From Lewinella sp038528965 (GTDB lineage Bacteria > Bacteroidota > Bacteroidia > Chitinophagales > Saprospiraceae): a stretch of DNA of 64,000 bases. Positions 24,066 through 32,626 of the stretch are shown here, piece after piece (positions within the stretch are counted from its first letter, which is position 1; each line of letters begins with the position of its first letter). The stretch lies in the NCBI GenBank assembly GCA_038528965.1, contig JBCBEC010000004.1, positions 1 through 64,000 on the forward strand, in the 5' to 3' direction. The translations under genes were made by a program, and so were the position numbers. The notes beneath the pieces are model-generated. The model was not told the DNA's origin and did not search any database. It saw only the letters and a program-made list of their open reading frames with translations.

Positions 24066-25358
24066 ATGCCTGATGCTATCCCTCCAAACCAAGAAAACCT
24101 GGAGATCTTCGAAAAGCCCGCCGGCTGGATGCTGTATTGGGGGACAGCAATCGTGGTAATTCTCATCTTGGTCGTATTGGGTTTAGCGGCCTTTATTCAA
24201 TATCCAGATAAGTTGGAGTTTCAGGTGAGCATTACAAGTGATCCACCGCCGTTGCCGTTGGTGGTACAATATGCTGGCCAAGTAGAACAAGTATTGGTAG
24301 CAGACGGCGAGCAGGTACAGGAAGGGGAGGTGCTAATGATTATGGCGAGTGCGGCTCGTTGGCCAGACTTGCAATACCTAGATAGCACGCTCGAAGTGCT
24401 GCAGCAGATTGACAATCCGCTCACTGTTTCAGCGCTAAAGCTGCGGGAACCGCTCCGTTTGGATAAGCTTTCTTTTACGTATACACAGTTGCTCAACTAC
24501 ACCGCTGAATTGCAAGAGAAACTAAAACGCCAACCGATACTGGAACGCTTGGGATACCTGGATCAACAACTTTCGGAAAACGATAACCTAAGCAAGAACC
24601 TGAACGACCAGATGGAAACCTTGCGGCTGGAATTGGCGATAGCGGAACGTAATTTGCAGCAATATGAAGAATTACTCAGACGTGAATCAGCAAGCCAAAT
24701 TGAGGTAGATCAATCGGCTACTCGATTATTGGATGTGCAGCGCCGCATTGAAGAACAGCGAAATCGCTTATCTCAAGCCCGCAGTCGTAAGGCAAGTCTA
24801 CAAGATCAAAGAACCCTTTTGCTAGCTGAAACAGATGATGAACTGCTAAACCTTTGGCTGACCTGGAAAGCGCAAGTACGTAGTCTACAACAGGAATACT
24901 ACGATTGGGATGATCAGCACCTGCTGCGGGCCAGCCAGAATGGTCAGGTCGTATTTTTCGAGCCCTTAAGTGCTGGTGTCCCATTGACCAACCAGCAAAT
25001 GCCGCTGGGTATTATTCCGCAAAACGACACTTTGCGTTTTCAAGCCGAAGGGCTTTTGCCAGATTTAGGCAGTGGGGATATCAACACTGCTTCCGAAGCT
25101 TATCTTGAGGTGCTCGCCTACCCTTCCGAACGCTATGGCAAGGTGCCAGTAGTAGTAAAATCTATTGCGGCAGCATCGCAAAATACGGGTGAAGGATACC
25201 GGATTGTAATTGGTTTTCCGGAAGGTTTAACAACTACCCACGGCAAAACGCTACAATTCCGCCAGCAAATGCTGGCTCAGGCTACGCTATTGGCCGAAAA
25301 ACGCAGTTTACTAAGTCGACTTTTTGGCCGTTTGCGACAGCTGACTGATTCTCAGTAA
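24066..25358 (+). CDS. HlyD-family membrane-fusion protein without a linked ABC transporter
   Basis: 430 residues. One N-terminal TM (TAIVVILILVVLGLAAFIQY) is followed by the YPDKLEF motif, a biotinyl-lipoyl-like half (VEQVLVADGEQVQEGEVLM), a long coiled coil (about 155-265, LNDQMETLRLELAIAERNLQ...) and the second lipoyl half with a beta-barrel domain. It matches in layout the HlyD protein 58536-59819 of the RiPP locus, including PDKL and the GWxxxxG approach to the TM. Such adaptors join an inner-membrane ABC exporter to TolC, but no exporter or precursor gene is next to it here. Confidence 0.85.
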   Translation: MPDAIPPNQENLEIFEKPAGWMLYWGTAIVVILILVVLGLAAFIQYPDKLEFQVSITSDPPPLPLVVQYAGQVEQVLVADGEQVQEGEVLMIMASAARWPDLQYLDSTLEVLQQIDNPLTVSALKLREPLRLDKLSFTYTQLLNYTAELQEKLKRQPILERLGYLDQQLSENDNLSKNLNDQMETLRLELAIAERNLQQYEELLRRESASQIEVDQSATRLLDVQRRIEEQRNRLSQARSRKASLQDQRTLLLAETDDELLNLWLTWKAQVRSLQQEYYDWDDQHLLRASQNGQVVFFEPLSAGVPLTNQQMPLGIIPQNDTLRFQAEGLLPDLGSGDINTASEAYLEVLAYPSERYGKVPVVVKSIAAASQNTGEGYRIVIGFPEGLTTTHGKTLQFRQQMLAQATLLAEKRSLLSRLFGRLRQLTDSQ

Positions 25359-25373
25359 TATTTTGCACTCTTC

Positions 25374-25405
25374 TTTGCCGAATACGTGATTAAAGCGTAT
25401 CTTTG
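25374..25405 (+). promoter_or_regulatory. Bacteroidetes-type promoter of rplU-rpmA
   Basis: TTTG at 25374-25377, exactly 20 nt, then TATCTTTG at 25398-25405. This is the best match in the window to the TTTG/TAnnTTTG consensus. It overlaps the in-frame TTG at 25403, ruling out that codon as the rplU start. Confidence 0.85.
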
Positions 25406-25444
25406 CCCGCCGTTAAAGAAATTCAATTCATTAAACATATACCA

Positions 25445-25753
25445 ATGTTCGCAATCGTAACTATAGCTGGTCAGCAGTTCAAAGTTGAGGAAGGTCAGGA
25501 GATCTTCGTCCACCAGCTAGAAGCAAGCGAGGGAGACAGCCTATCTTTCGATCAAGTTTTGCTGATCAACAAGGAAGGTAATACCCAAGTAGGCACGCCG
25601 GTTCTGAACGCCTCAGTAAATGCTACGGTGTTAGGCCATCAGAAGGGTGAGAAAGTGATCGTATTCAAGAAGAAGCGCCGTAAAGGTTACCGCGTGAAGA
25701 ATGGTCACCGCCAGCATTTTACTAAAATCAAGATTGATAGCATCGCCGGCTAA
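25445..25753 (+). CDS. rplU: 50S ribosomal protein L21
   Basis: 102 residues from the ATG at 25445, the normal L21 length. MFAIVTIAGQQFKVEEGQ is the family start and RKGYRVKNGHRQHFTKIKI the RNA-binding end. Assembles into the large ribosomal subunit by binding 23S rRNA. It is followed by rpmA after 37 nt, the usual bacterial gene order. A longer reading from 25403 would overlap the promoter and is rejected. Confidence 0.97.
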   Translation: MFAIVTIAGQQFKVEEGQEIFVHQLEASEGDSLSFDQVLLINKEGNTQVGTPVLNASVNATVLGHQKGEKVIVFKKKRRKGYRVKNGHRQHFTKIKIDSIAG

Positions 25754-25790
25754 GTCGGTGTTCAATTGTTAACTACAAAATCTGTAAACA

Positions 25791-26555
25791 ATGGCACACA
25801 AAAAAGGTGTAGGTAGTACTGACAACGGCCGCGATAGTTTAAGTAAACGCTTGGGTGTAAAGCTCTACGGCGGTCAGTTGGCTAAGGCCGGTAACATCAT
25901 CGTTCGCCAGCGCGGTACCAAGTACCACCCAGGTGAGAATGTATACATGGGTAAGGACTTCACTTTGCACGCCAAGGTAGAAGGAACGGTAGAATACCGT
26001 CGCCGTCGTTCTAACCGCACATTCGTAAACATCATTCCTGCCGGTGAAGTAGCAGTTGCTCCACCAGCACCTACCAAGAAGGCTAAGGCTCCTAAGAAGG
26101 AAGCTCCTGCTGCTCCAGCAGTAGAAGAAGTAGCTGTAGTGGAAGAGGCTCCAGTTGTTGAAGAAACTCCAGTAGTGGAGGAAGCAGCTGCACCAGCAGA
26201 ACCACAGAAGATTGCGGAGGAAGCTCCTGCTGCCAAGCCTAAAGCTAAGGCGGCTGCAAAAATCAAGTTACCTAACGGTAAGTCGATCAAGCAGGATGAC
26301 CTGAAGATGGTTGAAGGCGTAGGCCCTAAGATTGAAGGCTTGCTACACGCAGGTGGCATCATGACTTGGGAAGACCTGGCTAACGCTCCAACCGAGAAGG
26401 TACAGCAAATTCTGGATGAAGCGGGACCACGTTACCGCATGCACCAGCCTACTACTTGGGCCAAGCAAGCACGTCTAGCGGCCGATGGTAAGTGGGATGA
26501 ACTAGTTGCCTACCAGGATCGCCTGGATGGTGGCCGTGAACCAGAAGAGAAGTAA
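25791..26555 (+). CDS. rpmA: 50S ribosomal protein L27 with a long C-terminal extension
   Basis: 254 residues, three times the usual ~85. Residues 1-85 are a complete L27 (MAHKKGVGSTDNGRDSLSKR ... VYMGKDFTLHAKVEG). A Lys/Ala/Pro/Glu linker follows (about 86-165, with repeated EEAPVVEETPVVEEA). The last 85 residues carry a helix-hairpin-helix-like domain, LKMVEGVGPKIEGLLHAGGI, and MHQPTTWAKQARLAADGKWD. This terminal domain is seen attached to ribosomal proteins in Bacteroidetes and may bind RNA or DNA (inference). The mature N-terminus lacks the cleavable presequence of Firmicutes L27. Confidence 0.93.
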   Translation: MAHKKGVGSTDNGRDSLSKRLGVKLYGGQLAKAGNIIVRQRGTKYHPGENVYMGKDFTLHAKVEGTVEYRRRRSNRTFVNIIPAGEVAVAPPAPTKKAKAPKKEAPAAPAVEEVAVVEEAPVVEETPVVEEAAAPAEPQKIAEEAPAAKPKAKAAAKIKLPNGKSIKQDDLKMVEGVGPKIEGLLHAGGIMTWEDLANAPTEKVQQILDEAGPRYRMHQPTTWAKQARLAADGKWDELVAYQDRLDGGREPEEK

Positions 26556-26581
26556 GCAATAGCTTAGCTAAACGAAACAGA

Positions 26582-26616
26582 AACCCTCGCTGCAAAATTT
26601 GTAGCGGGGGTTTTGT
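26582..26616 (+). terminator. Intrinsic terminator of rplU-rpmA
   Basis: AACCCTCGCTGC pairs with GTAGCGGGGGTT (two G-U pairs) around AAAATTT, followed by TTTTG. Confidence 0.85.
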
Positions 26617-26729
26617 AGTTTTGGCCTAGATCTATTGCTGTAAGCTCTTGCGGTGACTCCACCACAGCAATCGGATGCTCCAACGCAACAAATCTATCTC
26701 TGATTAACCTCAATCCAATCCACCAGATC

Positions 26730-28289
26730 ATGAAAAACATTTTTGCCACGCTCCTAGCCCTTCTTTTTGTTGGCACATTGGCCGCACAATCCTATAGTGT
26801 AGACTGGGGAGGTGAGTATCGGCGTTCCGGAGGAATCTTCAGTAATTTTTTCCTGGCTGGCATTACGGATGATGCTTACCATATGCTCTTGTATACCAGA
26901 AAGGAAACGACCCTATTTAGTTATAATTGGGATCACCGGCTAATAGGTACGAAGCAGGTGGATTTTAACACCGGACGGGACGAGATGTTTCTCAATGAAT
27001 TCGTCCGTACCCAAAGAGGTAATTTCGCCGTACTGCGCCAATATGATCGCCGTGCCAAGGAGTTGCGAACCTATCTTAGTTACTTTAACAATCAATCCTT
27101 CGAAGGTCTACTACAAATCGCCGCTCAGCCCATGCGGCAGAGAACCGCCAATGAGTTCCTTGGTGGTACTCCAGATCCAACAAACACTGACATTTTCGAA
27201 CCACTAGTAACCAGCCCTGATCGATCCAAAGCCGTCTTTACAAATATAAATGTCGATCGCGAACGAAATGAACCAGAAACGGTAAGCCTAAGTGTTTTCG
27301 ACGCCGGCTTCAACCCCCTTTGGAACAAAACCTACAGCCTGCCTTACAACGAGCTTGATGCACAAATCACGCGCTCCGTTATCAGTAATGCAGGAGAGGT
27401 GTATTTACTCGTCAAAATTAGAATACGAGGCTCGGAGCGCCGACAAGCTGCCGGGCTTCCACCCTACCGTTATGAGTTGTTCAAGTTTACGGCGGACGGT
27501 GAAGTGGCGCAACTTGATATCGATCTCCCCAGCAATACAGCACCACAGTATACAGGCCTGTACGTATCTAATGTACCAGATGAACCAGTAGTAGTAGCCG
27601 GGATGTATACCGACTCCGACCGCAGAAGTAACCTAAAAGGAGCATTTCTAGTGGAAATTGATGAGGACTTCGAGATCAGCAGTACCAACACCTCCGAGTT
27701 TAGCAGCGCCTTCCTGGAAAATCTGGTCAGCAACCGAGCAAACAAACGCGATCAAGGCCTGGATAACGATTTTGTAATTAGGTCGTTTGTGCGTTTTAAC
27801 GATGGCAAACTGGGGTTTGTGGCCGAAGAAACCTTTATCACTACCGTCATCGACAATACTGCCGGCACTATAGGTACAAACCGGACCAGATATATCTTTC
27901 ATACTAATGAACTGGTGATCGTTATTTTTAGCCCGGAAGGCGAATTAGTCGATATGCAAAAAATTGACAAGGAGTTTAGTTCCTCCACTCCTATGACGAC
28001 CTCCTTTGCTACAGCTGTGGTTGATGATCAACTTTTCATTGTGTACAATGATCAAAAAAATCGACGCGAACGAAAGGCCATTAGAGGTAAAGGCGGCGGC
28101 GCACTCTTTACCGACCTTACGGTAATTGATGGAGAAGGTGAGATAATCTACCAGGAGTCCTTATTTACGAGCGATGCTACCGACCGGAAGGCATTTATTC
28201 CCCGACAGTCTGATTACAATAATGAACGTATGGTCTTACTGGCCAGGTCTGCAAAGTTTTTTCAGTGCGGTTTACTGCACTTCGAGTAG
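26730..28289 (+). CDS. Large secreted protein of unknown function (paralogue of 42731-44332)
   Basis: 519 residues, signal peptide (FATLLALLFVGTLAAQ). The mature part looks like a beta-propeller or repetitive beta protein with blocks SPDRSKAVFTNINVDRERNE, LSVFDAGFNPLWNKTYSLPY, GAFLVEIDEDFEI and VVDDQLFIVYNDQKN. It shares order and motifs with the protein at 42731-44332: SPDxxKxVxxN, xxVFDxxFN, a FYTAIL/FLVEI strand near the middle, and a GGxL...L terminal block. Function not recognised; no sorting tail. The C-terminal 20 residues are short of a full strand and could indicate a small truncation. Confidence 0.75.
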   Translation: MKNIFATLLALLFVGTLAAQSYSVDWGGEYRRSGGIFSNFFLAGITDDAYHMLLYTRKETTLFSYNWDHRLIGTKQVDFNTGRDEMFLNEFVRTQRGNFAVLRQYDRRAKELRTYLSYFNNQSFEGLLQIAAQPMRQRTANEFLGGTPDPTNTDIFEPLVTSPDRSKAVFTNINVDRERNEPETVSLSVFDAGFNPLWNKTYSLPYNELDAQITRSVISNAGEVYLLVKIRIRGSERRQAAGLPPYRYELFKFTADGEVAQLDIDLPSNTAPQYTGLYVSNVPDEPVVVAGMYTDSDRRSNLKGAFLVEIDEDFEISSTNTSEFSSAFLENLVSNRANKRDQGLDNDFVIRSFVRFNDGKLGFVAEETFITTVIDNTAGTIGTNRTRYIFHTNELVIVIFSPEGELVDMQKIDKEFSSSTPMTTSFATAVVDDQLFIVYNDQKNRRERKAIRGKGGGALFTDLTVIDGEGEIIYQESLFTSDATDRKAFIPRQSDYNNERMVLLARSAKFFQCGLLHFE

Positions 28290-28476
28290 CCTATTCATCA
28301 TGCCAGCGGTTTCGTTGATCGATTTTTTTTCGTGTGTTCTCGCACTTTACGCAATTTTCAACTGTAATAATTCAGAGGCTGCTGCTACTAACATCGCGTG
28401 AGCCGTAATTCACACGGTTCGTTACTTGTACACGCAGTCATAGAATACAATCATTTTCGTAAAAATCTCAAATAGA

Positions 28477-29226
28477 ATGAAACACATTTTTTTGCTGTGC
28501 GCAATGACCCTCGGTTTTCTAATTGGTCATGCCCAAGATAAGTCTACGGATATCAGTGTAGATGAAATCGTTGATGTCTATCTGGAAAACATTGGCGGGG
28601 TAGATAATTGGAAGGCACTGACCAGCATGCGTATGGAAGCTAAAATGTCGCAGGGGGGTATGGAATTCCCAGGAGTTATGATCCAGGCACCGCCTAATAA
28701 GCAGCGCATGGAAATCAATATCTCGGGCCAGCAAATGGTACAAGCCTACGACGGTGAGACGGCTTGGTGGATCAACCCATTCATGGGAGCAACCGATGCT
28801 CAACCTATGCCAGACGAAATGTCGGAGGACTTTACGAAGGAAACCTTTGAAAGTGACTTCATCGACTACGCAGAAAAGGGACACGAACTCGAGTACGTGG
28901 GTGACGTAGAAGTAGATGGCGTCGTGTGTCACGAGGTAAAGCTAACCAAAGAAGATGGTACCGAAGAGTTCCACTACTTTGACCCAGAATACATGATTCC
29001 TATCATGCAGAAGACCGTCATCAGCACTGGCCAGATGGCAGGACAAGCAGTAGAGACTTACCTCAGCGACTACGAAGAAGTAGACGGCTTGATGATACCT
29101 AAGTTCATTGAATCTAAGATGAACGGTGCTACTCAGTTCGCGCTTACGGTAACCAAGGTGGAGCTCAATGTTGATGTTGACGATGAAACCTTTGCTTACC
29201 CTAAAGCAGATGAGGACAAGGAATAA
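28477..29226 (+). CDS. Outer-membrane lipoprotein-sorting-like (LolA-fold) secreted protein
   Basis: 249 residues with a signal peptide (LLCAMTLGFLIGHAQ). The mature part begins VDEIVDVYLENIGGVDNWKA and has the pattern of LolA/LolB-fold proteins that wrap a hydrophobic cavity: MRMEAKMSQGGMEFPGVMIQ, KQRMEINISGQQMVQAYDGE, AWWINP, and VDGVVCHEVKLTKEDGTEEF. It may bind or carry a lipid in the periplasm; the family is broad and mostly uncharacterised. It may be separated from the next gene by the hairpin at 29260-29299. Confidence 0.75.
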   Translation: MKHIFLLCAMTLGFLIGHAQDKSTDISVDEIVDVYLENIGGVDNWKALTSMRMEAKMSQGGMEFPGVMIQAPPNKQRMEINISGQQMVQAYDGETAWWINPFMGATDAQPMPDEMSEDFTKETFESDFIDYAEKGHELEYVGDVEVDGVVCHEVKLTKEDGTEEFHYFDPEYMIPIMQKTVISTGQMAGQAVETYLSDYEEVDGLMIPKFIESKMNGATQFALTVTKVELNVDVDDETFAYPKADEDKE

Positions 29227-29259
29227 ACTCCGATAACCCACACCCCTAAATGAAAAATT

Positions 29260-29299
29260 CACTACTGGCTCTGCAGCTCATCTGTCAGAGCCAGTAGTG
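29260..29299. terminator. Perfect 14-bp hairpin between two co-directional genes
   Basis: CACTACTGGCTCTG (29260-29273) pairs perfectly with CAGAGCCAGTAGTG (29286-29299) around a 12-nt loop. No T run follows, so termination, if any, is not of the classical type; a role as an mRNA stabiliser is as likely. Confidence 0.55.
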
Positions 29300-29354
29300 T
29301 CATAAGCGTATGCTTTCCGTCGTGAGAGCTATCTATACCACAACATCCTTCAAA

Positions 29355-32300
29355 ATGAGAATTATCCTACAAACTATATCTGTTCTACTCCTGACCATAT
29401 TAAGTATTGGGCCAGCAGCGGCGCAAAGTCAGAGTGATAACAATGCTGGCGTTACTACGGATGGCAGCTTACTGAACGGACTCCGAGCCCGCAAAATTGG
29501 CCCCGCCGTGATGAGTGGCCGGGTAAGCAGTTTGGCGGTCCACCCAGAAGACCCTACCATTATTTACGTAGGCTCAGCCGGAGGTGGAGTTTGGAAAACC
29601 GTAACCGGCGGTACTGTACTACGCCCCGTCTTTGATGACCACTCCCAATCCATTGGCAAAGTCGCCATTGCACCCAGTGAACCAGAAACCGTATACGTAG
29701 GCACGGGTGAGCCTTGGCCCCGTAACAGTGTTTCCGTTGGAACAGGTATCTACAAGAGTACCAACGGTGGATCCAGCTGGAGCAACATTGGACTAGAAGA
29801 CTCAGAGCGTATCTCTGACATAGTAGTGCACCCTGATGATCCCAACACAGTATACGTTGCTGCATTGGGTCACCTTTGGGACGCTAACGAAGAAAGAGGC
29901 GTATTTAAGACAACCGATGGTGGTCAAACTTGGGAAAAAGTCCTCTATATCGACGAAAACACCGGCGCTACCGATCTTGACTTTGATCCACGCAATCCAG
30001 AGGTGGTCTATGCAGTTATGTGGAGTTTCCGACGCCTGCCCTGGACCTTCGACTCTGGCTTTACTGGTAGTAGCGGTGTATACAAAAGCACCAATGGTGG
30101 AAAAGACTGGGAGAAGATTCAAAATGGTCTTCCCGACGAAAAACTAGGCCGTATGGCCATTGGTGTGGCGCATAGCAACCCGGATGTGATTTATCTTTCC
30201 GTGGAGTGTAAAAGCCAGGATAAGAAAGGACTCTACCTGAGTACAGATGCTGGTGCTAACTGGGAAAAAGTAAGTAATGATTTTAATACCACGGTACGTC
30301 CGTTTTACTTCAGTAATCTAACGGTTGATCCCACCAACGATAGTATCGTAATGAAGTGTGGATTGAACGCCATTATTAGTGAAGATCGAGGTAAGATATT
30401 CCGTACGGCGGGCAATAGCGTTCACTCCGATATCCACGATATCTGGATTGACCCTAGCAACACCAAGCACTTGCTTATCGCTACCGATGGCGGTATCTAC
30501 GAAAGTATCGACCACGGCCGCACCACCAAGATGTGGATGAACCTGCCGGTTTCACAGTTTTACCACGTGAGTGTAGACAATGCTACTCCGTTTAACGTTT
30601 ACGGTGGCTTGCAGGATAATGGCTCTTGGGTGGGCCCATCTCGTAAAGCCGGAGGTATTGGCAATAACGATTGGACCAGCGTGTACGGAGGTGATGGTTT
30701 CTATGCCTTCCGTCACCCGGAAAAAGAGAACATCATTTTTGCGGAGTACCAGGGCGGAAACCTGGTCCGTTACGATCAAAATACCGGGCAAGCCAAATCC
30801 ATAGCGCCTTACCGCCAGGATGACGAAGAAGACTTGCGTTATAACTGGAATTCGCCCATTCACCTCAGCCCTACCCAACCAGATCGCATGTATTTTGCCA
30901 GCCAGTACCTCTACCGCAGTGAGGATATGGGGGAAAGCTGGGAACGCATCTCTGACGATTTAACTACGGATAATCCAGAAAAACAGCAGCAGCACTTATC
31001 TGGTGGATTGAGCATTGATAATTCCACCGCAGAAAACCACTGTACCATTTACGCTATTGCAGAGTCTCCAGTTGCTGACCAGACTATCTGGGCTGGTACG
31101 GATGACGGCAATTTGCAAGTAACCAGCGATGGTGGTGGCAACTGGAACAATGTTACCGTCAATGTACCAGATCTGCCCGCTAACACCTGGGTGACGTTTA
31201 TTGACCCTAGCCCTCACGATGCACAAACAGCCTATGTGACCTTTGATGGGCACCGCTACGGTGACATGACAACCTACGTCTACAAGACCACCGATTTAGG
31301 CGCAAGCTGGACGCGCCTGGGCCCAGAGGGTTTGGAAGGTTATGCCCTCAGCGTTCGTCAAGACCGCAAGCAGCCCAACCTGCTTTACCTAGGTACGGAA
31401 TTTGGTCTTTACATCTCATTGGACGAAGGACAGAGTTGGGCTCGGTTTACTAATAACATGCCGAAAGTGGGTGTTCGGGATATTGCCATTCAAGAACGGG
31501 ACAATGCGCTGGCGATGGCTACGCATGGCCGTGGAATCATTTTGCTGGACGACCTTAGCCCACTGCAACAGCTTTCTGCGGAAATGATGGAGAATAAAGT
31601 TGCCTTCTTCCCAAGCAAGACCACCCTCCTACGCGACCCTGGTGCCGGTGGTAGCTGGTTTGGCGGATCGGGTAACTTTGCGGCGGGTAACCCCAGCTCA
31701 GCAGCCCAGGTGATCTACTTTAACAAGAAGCGCCACACCTTTGGCAAAATGTACTTTGAAATCTATAAGGACGGTGAGAAAATTCGCGAAATCCCCGCTG
31801 GTAAGTCCGCCGGTATCAATATCGTGAGTATGCCGACCAGCCTTCCTCCTCCAAAGGCCGCCCCTACCCGCAACCGCATGGCCTTGTTTGGCTCTATCTT
31901 TGGTCCCAACCTGGAAGCCGGAGAGTACGAAGTGAAGCTCATCAAAGGAAGAGACACTTATAGTAGCTCCTTCACACTAGCGTATGATCCAGATGCGCCC
32001 TATACAGATGAAGACCGTACCGTACAGCGCAAAACCACCATGCAGCTCTACGAAATGAGTGAACAGCTAGCTTACATCTATCACGTCTACGAGCAGCTGC
32101 ACGAACAGCTTGCCGGAGTAGAAGGTCTTAAGCGCAAGCGTCAAGAGGCTATTGATGGCTTGGAAGAGCAATTGAAGTCTACCATGAGCACCTTGGTGGC
32201 ACTGGAGGGAGACTTCTACGTAGATGAAGGAGAACAAATTCGTGAACGGATATCGCAGCTGTATATGAAGGTCAGCCAGTTCCCGGGCCGCCCTTCGGGC

Positions 32301-32573
32301 TCTCAATTGAAAGAGGCTGAGCGGCTACAGACTGCTATGGACCAGGTGGATGTACAATTCACCCAGCGACTGGGTAGTGAGATTCCTGCCATTAACGAAA
32401 TCCTGACCAAGGCGGACCGCCCTGCTTTAACTTGGGATGAAGAGACGACCTTCTTTGCTCAGGATAGTGGCACTAGTAGCACCCAAAATGGTCAACTCGA
32501 CTGGAAGGGTGATGAAATGTACAAAGCTATGAACGGAACGCCACTGGGCTGGCGTTGGCTGCTCATGTGGTAG
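29355..32573 (+). CDS. Large BNR/sortilin-type beta-propeller secreted protein
   Basis: 1072 residues from the ATG at 29355, which begins a signal peptide (TISVLLLTILSIGPAAAQ); an upstream ATG at 29310 lacks one. It has many BNR Asp-box repeats (STNGGSSW, TTDGGQTW, STNGGKDW, STDAGANW), typical of the sortilin/VPS10-like propeller proteins often annotated as glycosyl hydrolases in Bacteroidetes. After about residue 750 a C-terminal part has a beta domain and a helical coiled segment (ERISQLYMKVSQFPGRPSG). No catalytic motif is certain. The paralogue at 33874-36909 lies on the opposite strand nearby. Confidence 0.88.
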   Translation: MRIILQTISVLLLTILSIGPAAAQSQSDNNAGVTTDGSLLNGLRARKIGPAVMSGRVSSLAVHPEDPTIIYVGSAGGGVWKTVTGGTVLRPVFDDHSQSIGKVAIAPSEPETVYVGTGEPWPRNSVSVGTGIYKSTNGGSSWSNIGLEDSERISDIVVHPDDPNTVYVAALGHLWDANEERGVFKTTDGGQTWEKVLYIDENTGATDLDFDPRNPEVVYAVMWSFRRLPWTFDSGFTGSSGVYKSTNGGKDWEKIQNGLPDEKLGRMAIGVAHSNPDVIYLSVECKSQDKKGLYLSTDAGANWEKVSNDFNTTVRPFYFSNLTVDPTNDSIVMKCGLNAIISEDRGKIFRTAGNSVHSDIHDIWIDPSNTKHLLIATDGGIYESIDHGRTTKMWMNLPVSQFYHVSVDNATPFNVYGGLQDNGSWVGPSRKAGGIGNNDWTSVYGGDGFYAFRHPEKENIIFAEYQGGNLVRYDQNTGQAKSIAPYRQDDEEDLRYNWNSPIHLSPTQPDRMYFASQYLYRSEDMGESWERISDDLTTDNPEKQQQHLSGGLSIDNSTAENHCTIYAIAESPVADQTIWAGTDDGNLQVTSDGGGNWNNVTVNVPDLPANTWVTFIDPSPHDAQTAYVTFDGHRYGDMTTYVYKTTDLGASWTRLGPEGLEGYALSVRQDRKQPNLLYLGTEFGLYISLDEGQSWARFTNNMPKVGVRDIAIQERDNALAMATHGRGIILLDDLSPLQQLSAEMMENKVAFFPSKTTLLRDPGAGGSWFGGSGNFAAGNPSSAAQVIYFNKKRHTFGKMYFEIYKDGEKIREIPAGKSAGINIVSMPTSLPPPKAAPTRNRMALFGSIFGPNLEAGEYEVKLIKGRDTYSSSFTLAYDPDAPYTDEDRTVQRKTTMQLYEMSEQLAYIYHVYEQLHEQLAGVEGLKRKRQEAIDGLEEQLKSTMSTLVALEGDFYVDEGEQIRERISQLYMKVSQFPGRPSGSQLKEAERLQTAMDQVDVQFTQRLGSEIPAINEILTKADRPALTWDEETTFFAQDSGTSSTQNGQLDWKGDEMYKAMNGTPLGWRWLLMW

Positions 32574-32586
32574 GCCGGAAACGGGA

Positions 32587-32617
32587 GACGGAAGGCATTT
32601 TCGAGGTGCCTTCCGTC
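32587..32617. terminator. Bidirectional hairpin between convergent genes
   Basis: GACGGAAGGCA pairs perfectly with TGCCTTCCGTC around TTTTCGAGG. It lies between two converging genes whose stops are 54 nt apart and can fold in both transcripts; no long T run. Confidence 0.65.
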
Positions 32618-32626
32618 GGCCGGCTG

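Noticed and set aside
25403..25444. TTG start for rplU
   Set aside because: It lies within the -7 promoter element and L21 proteins start at MFAIV.
25874..26362. 162-residue minus-strand frame under the L27 gene
   Set aside because: It mirrors the Ala/Glu/Pro linker codons and has no start context or family match.
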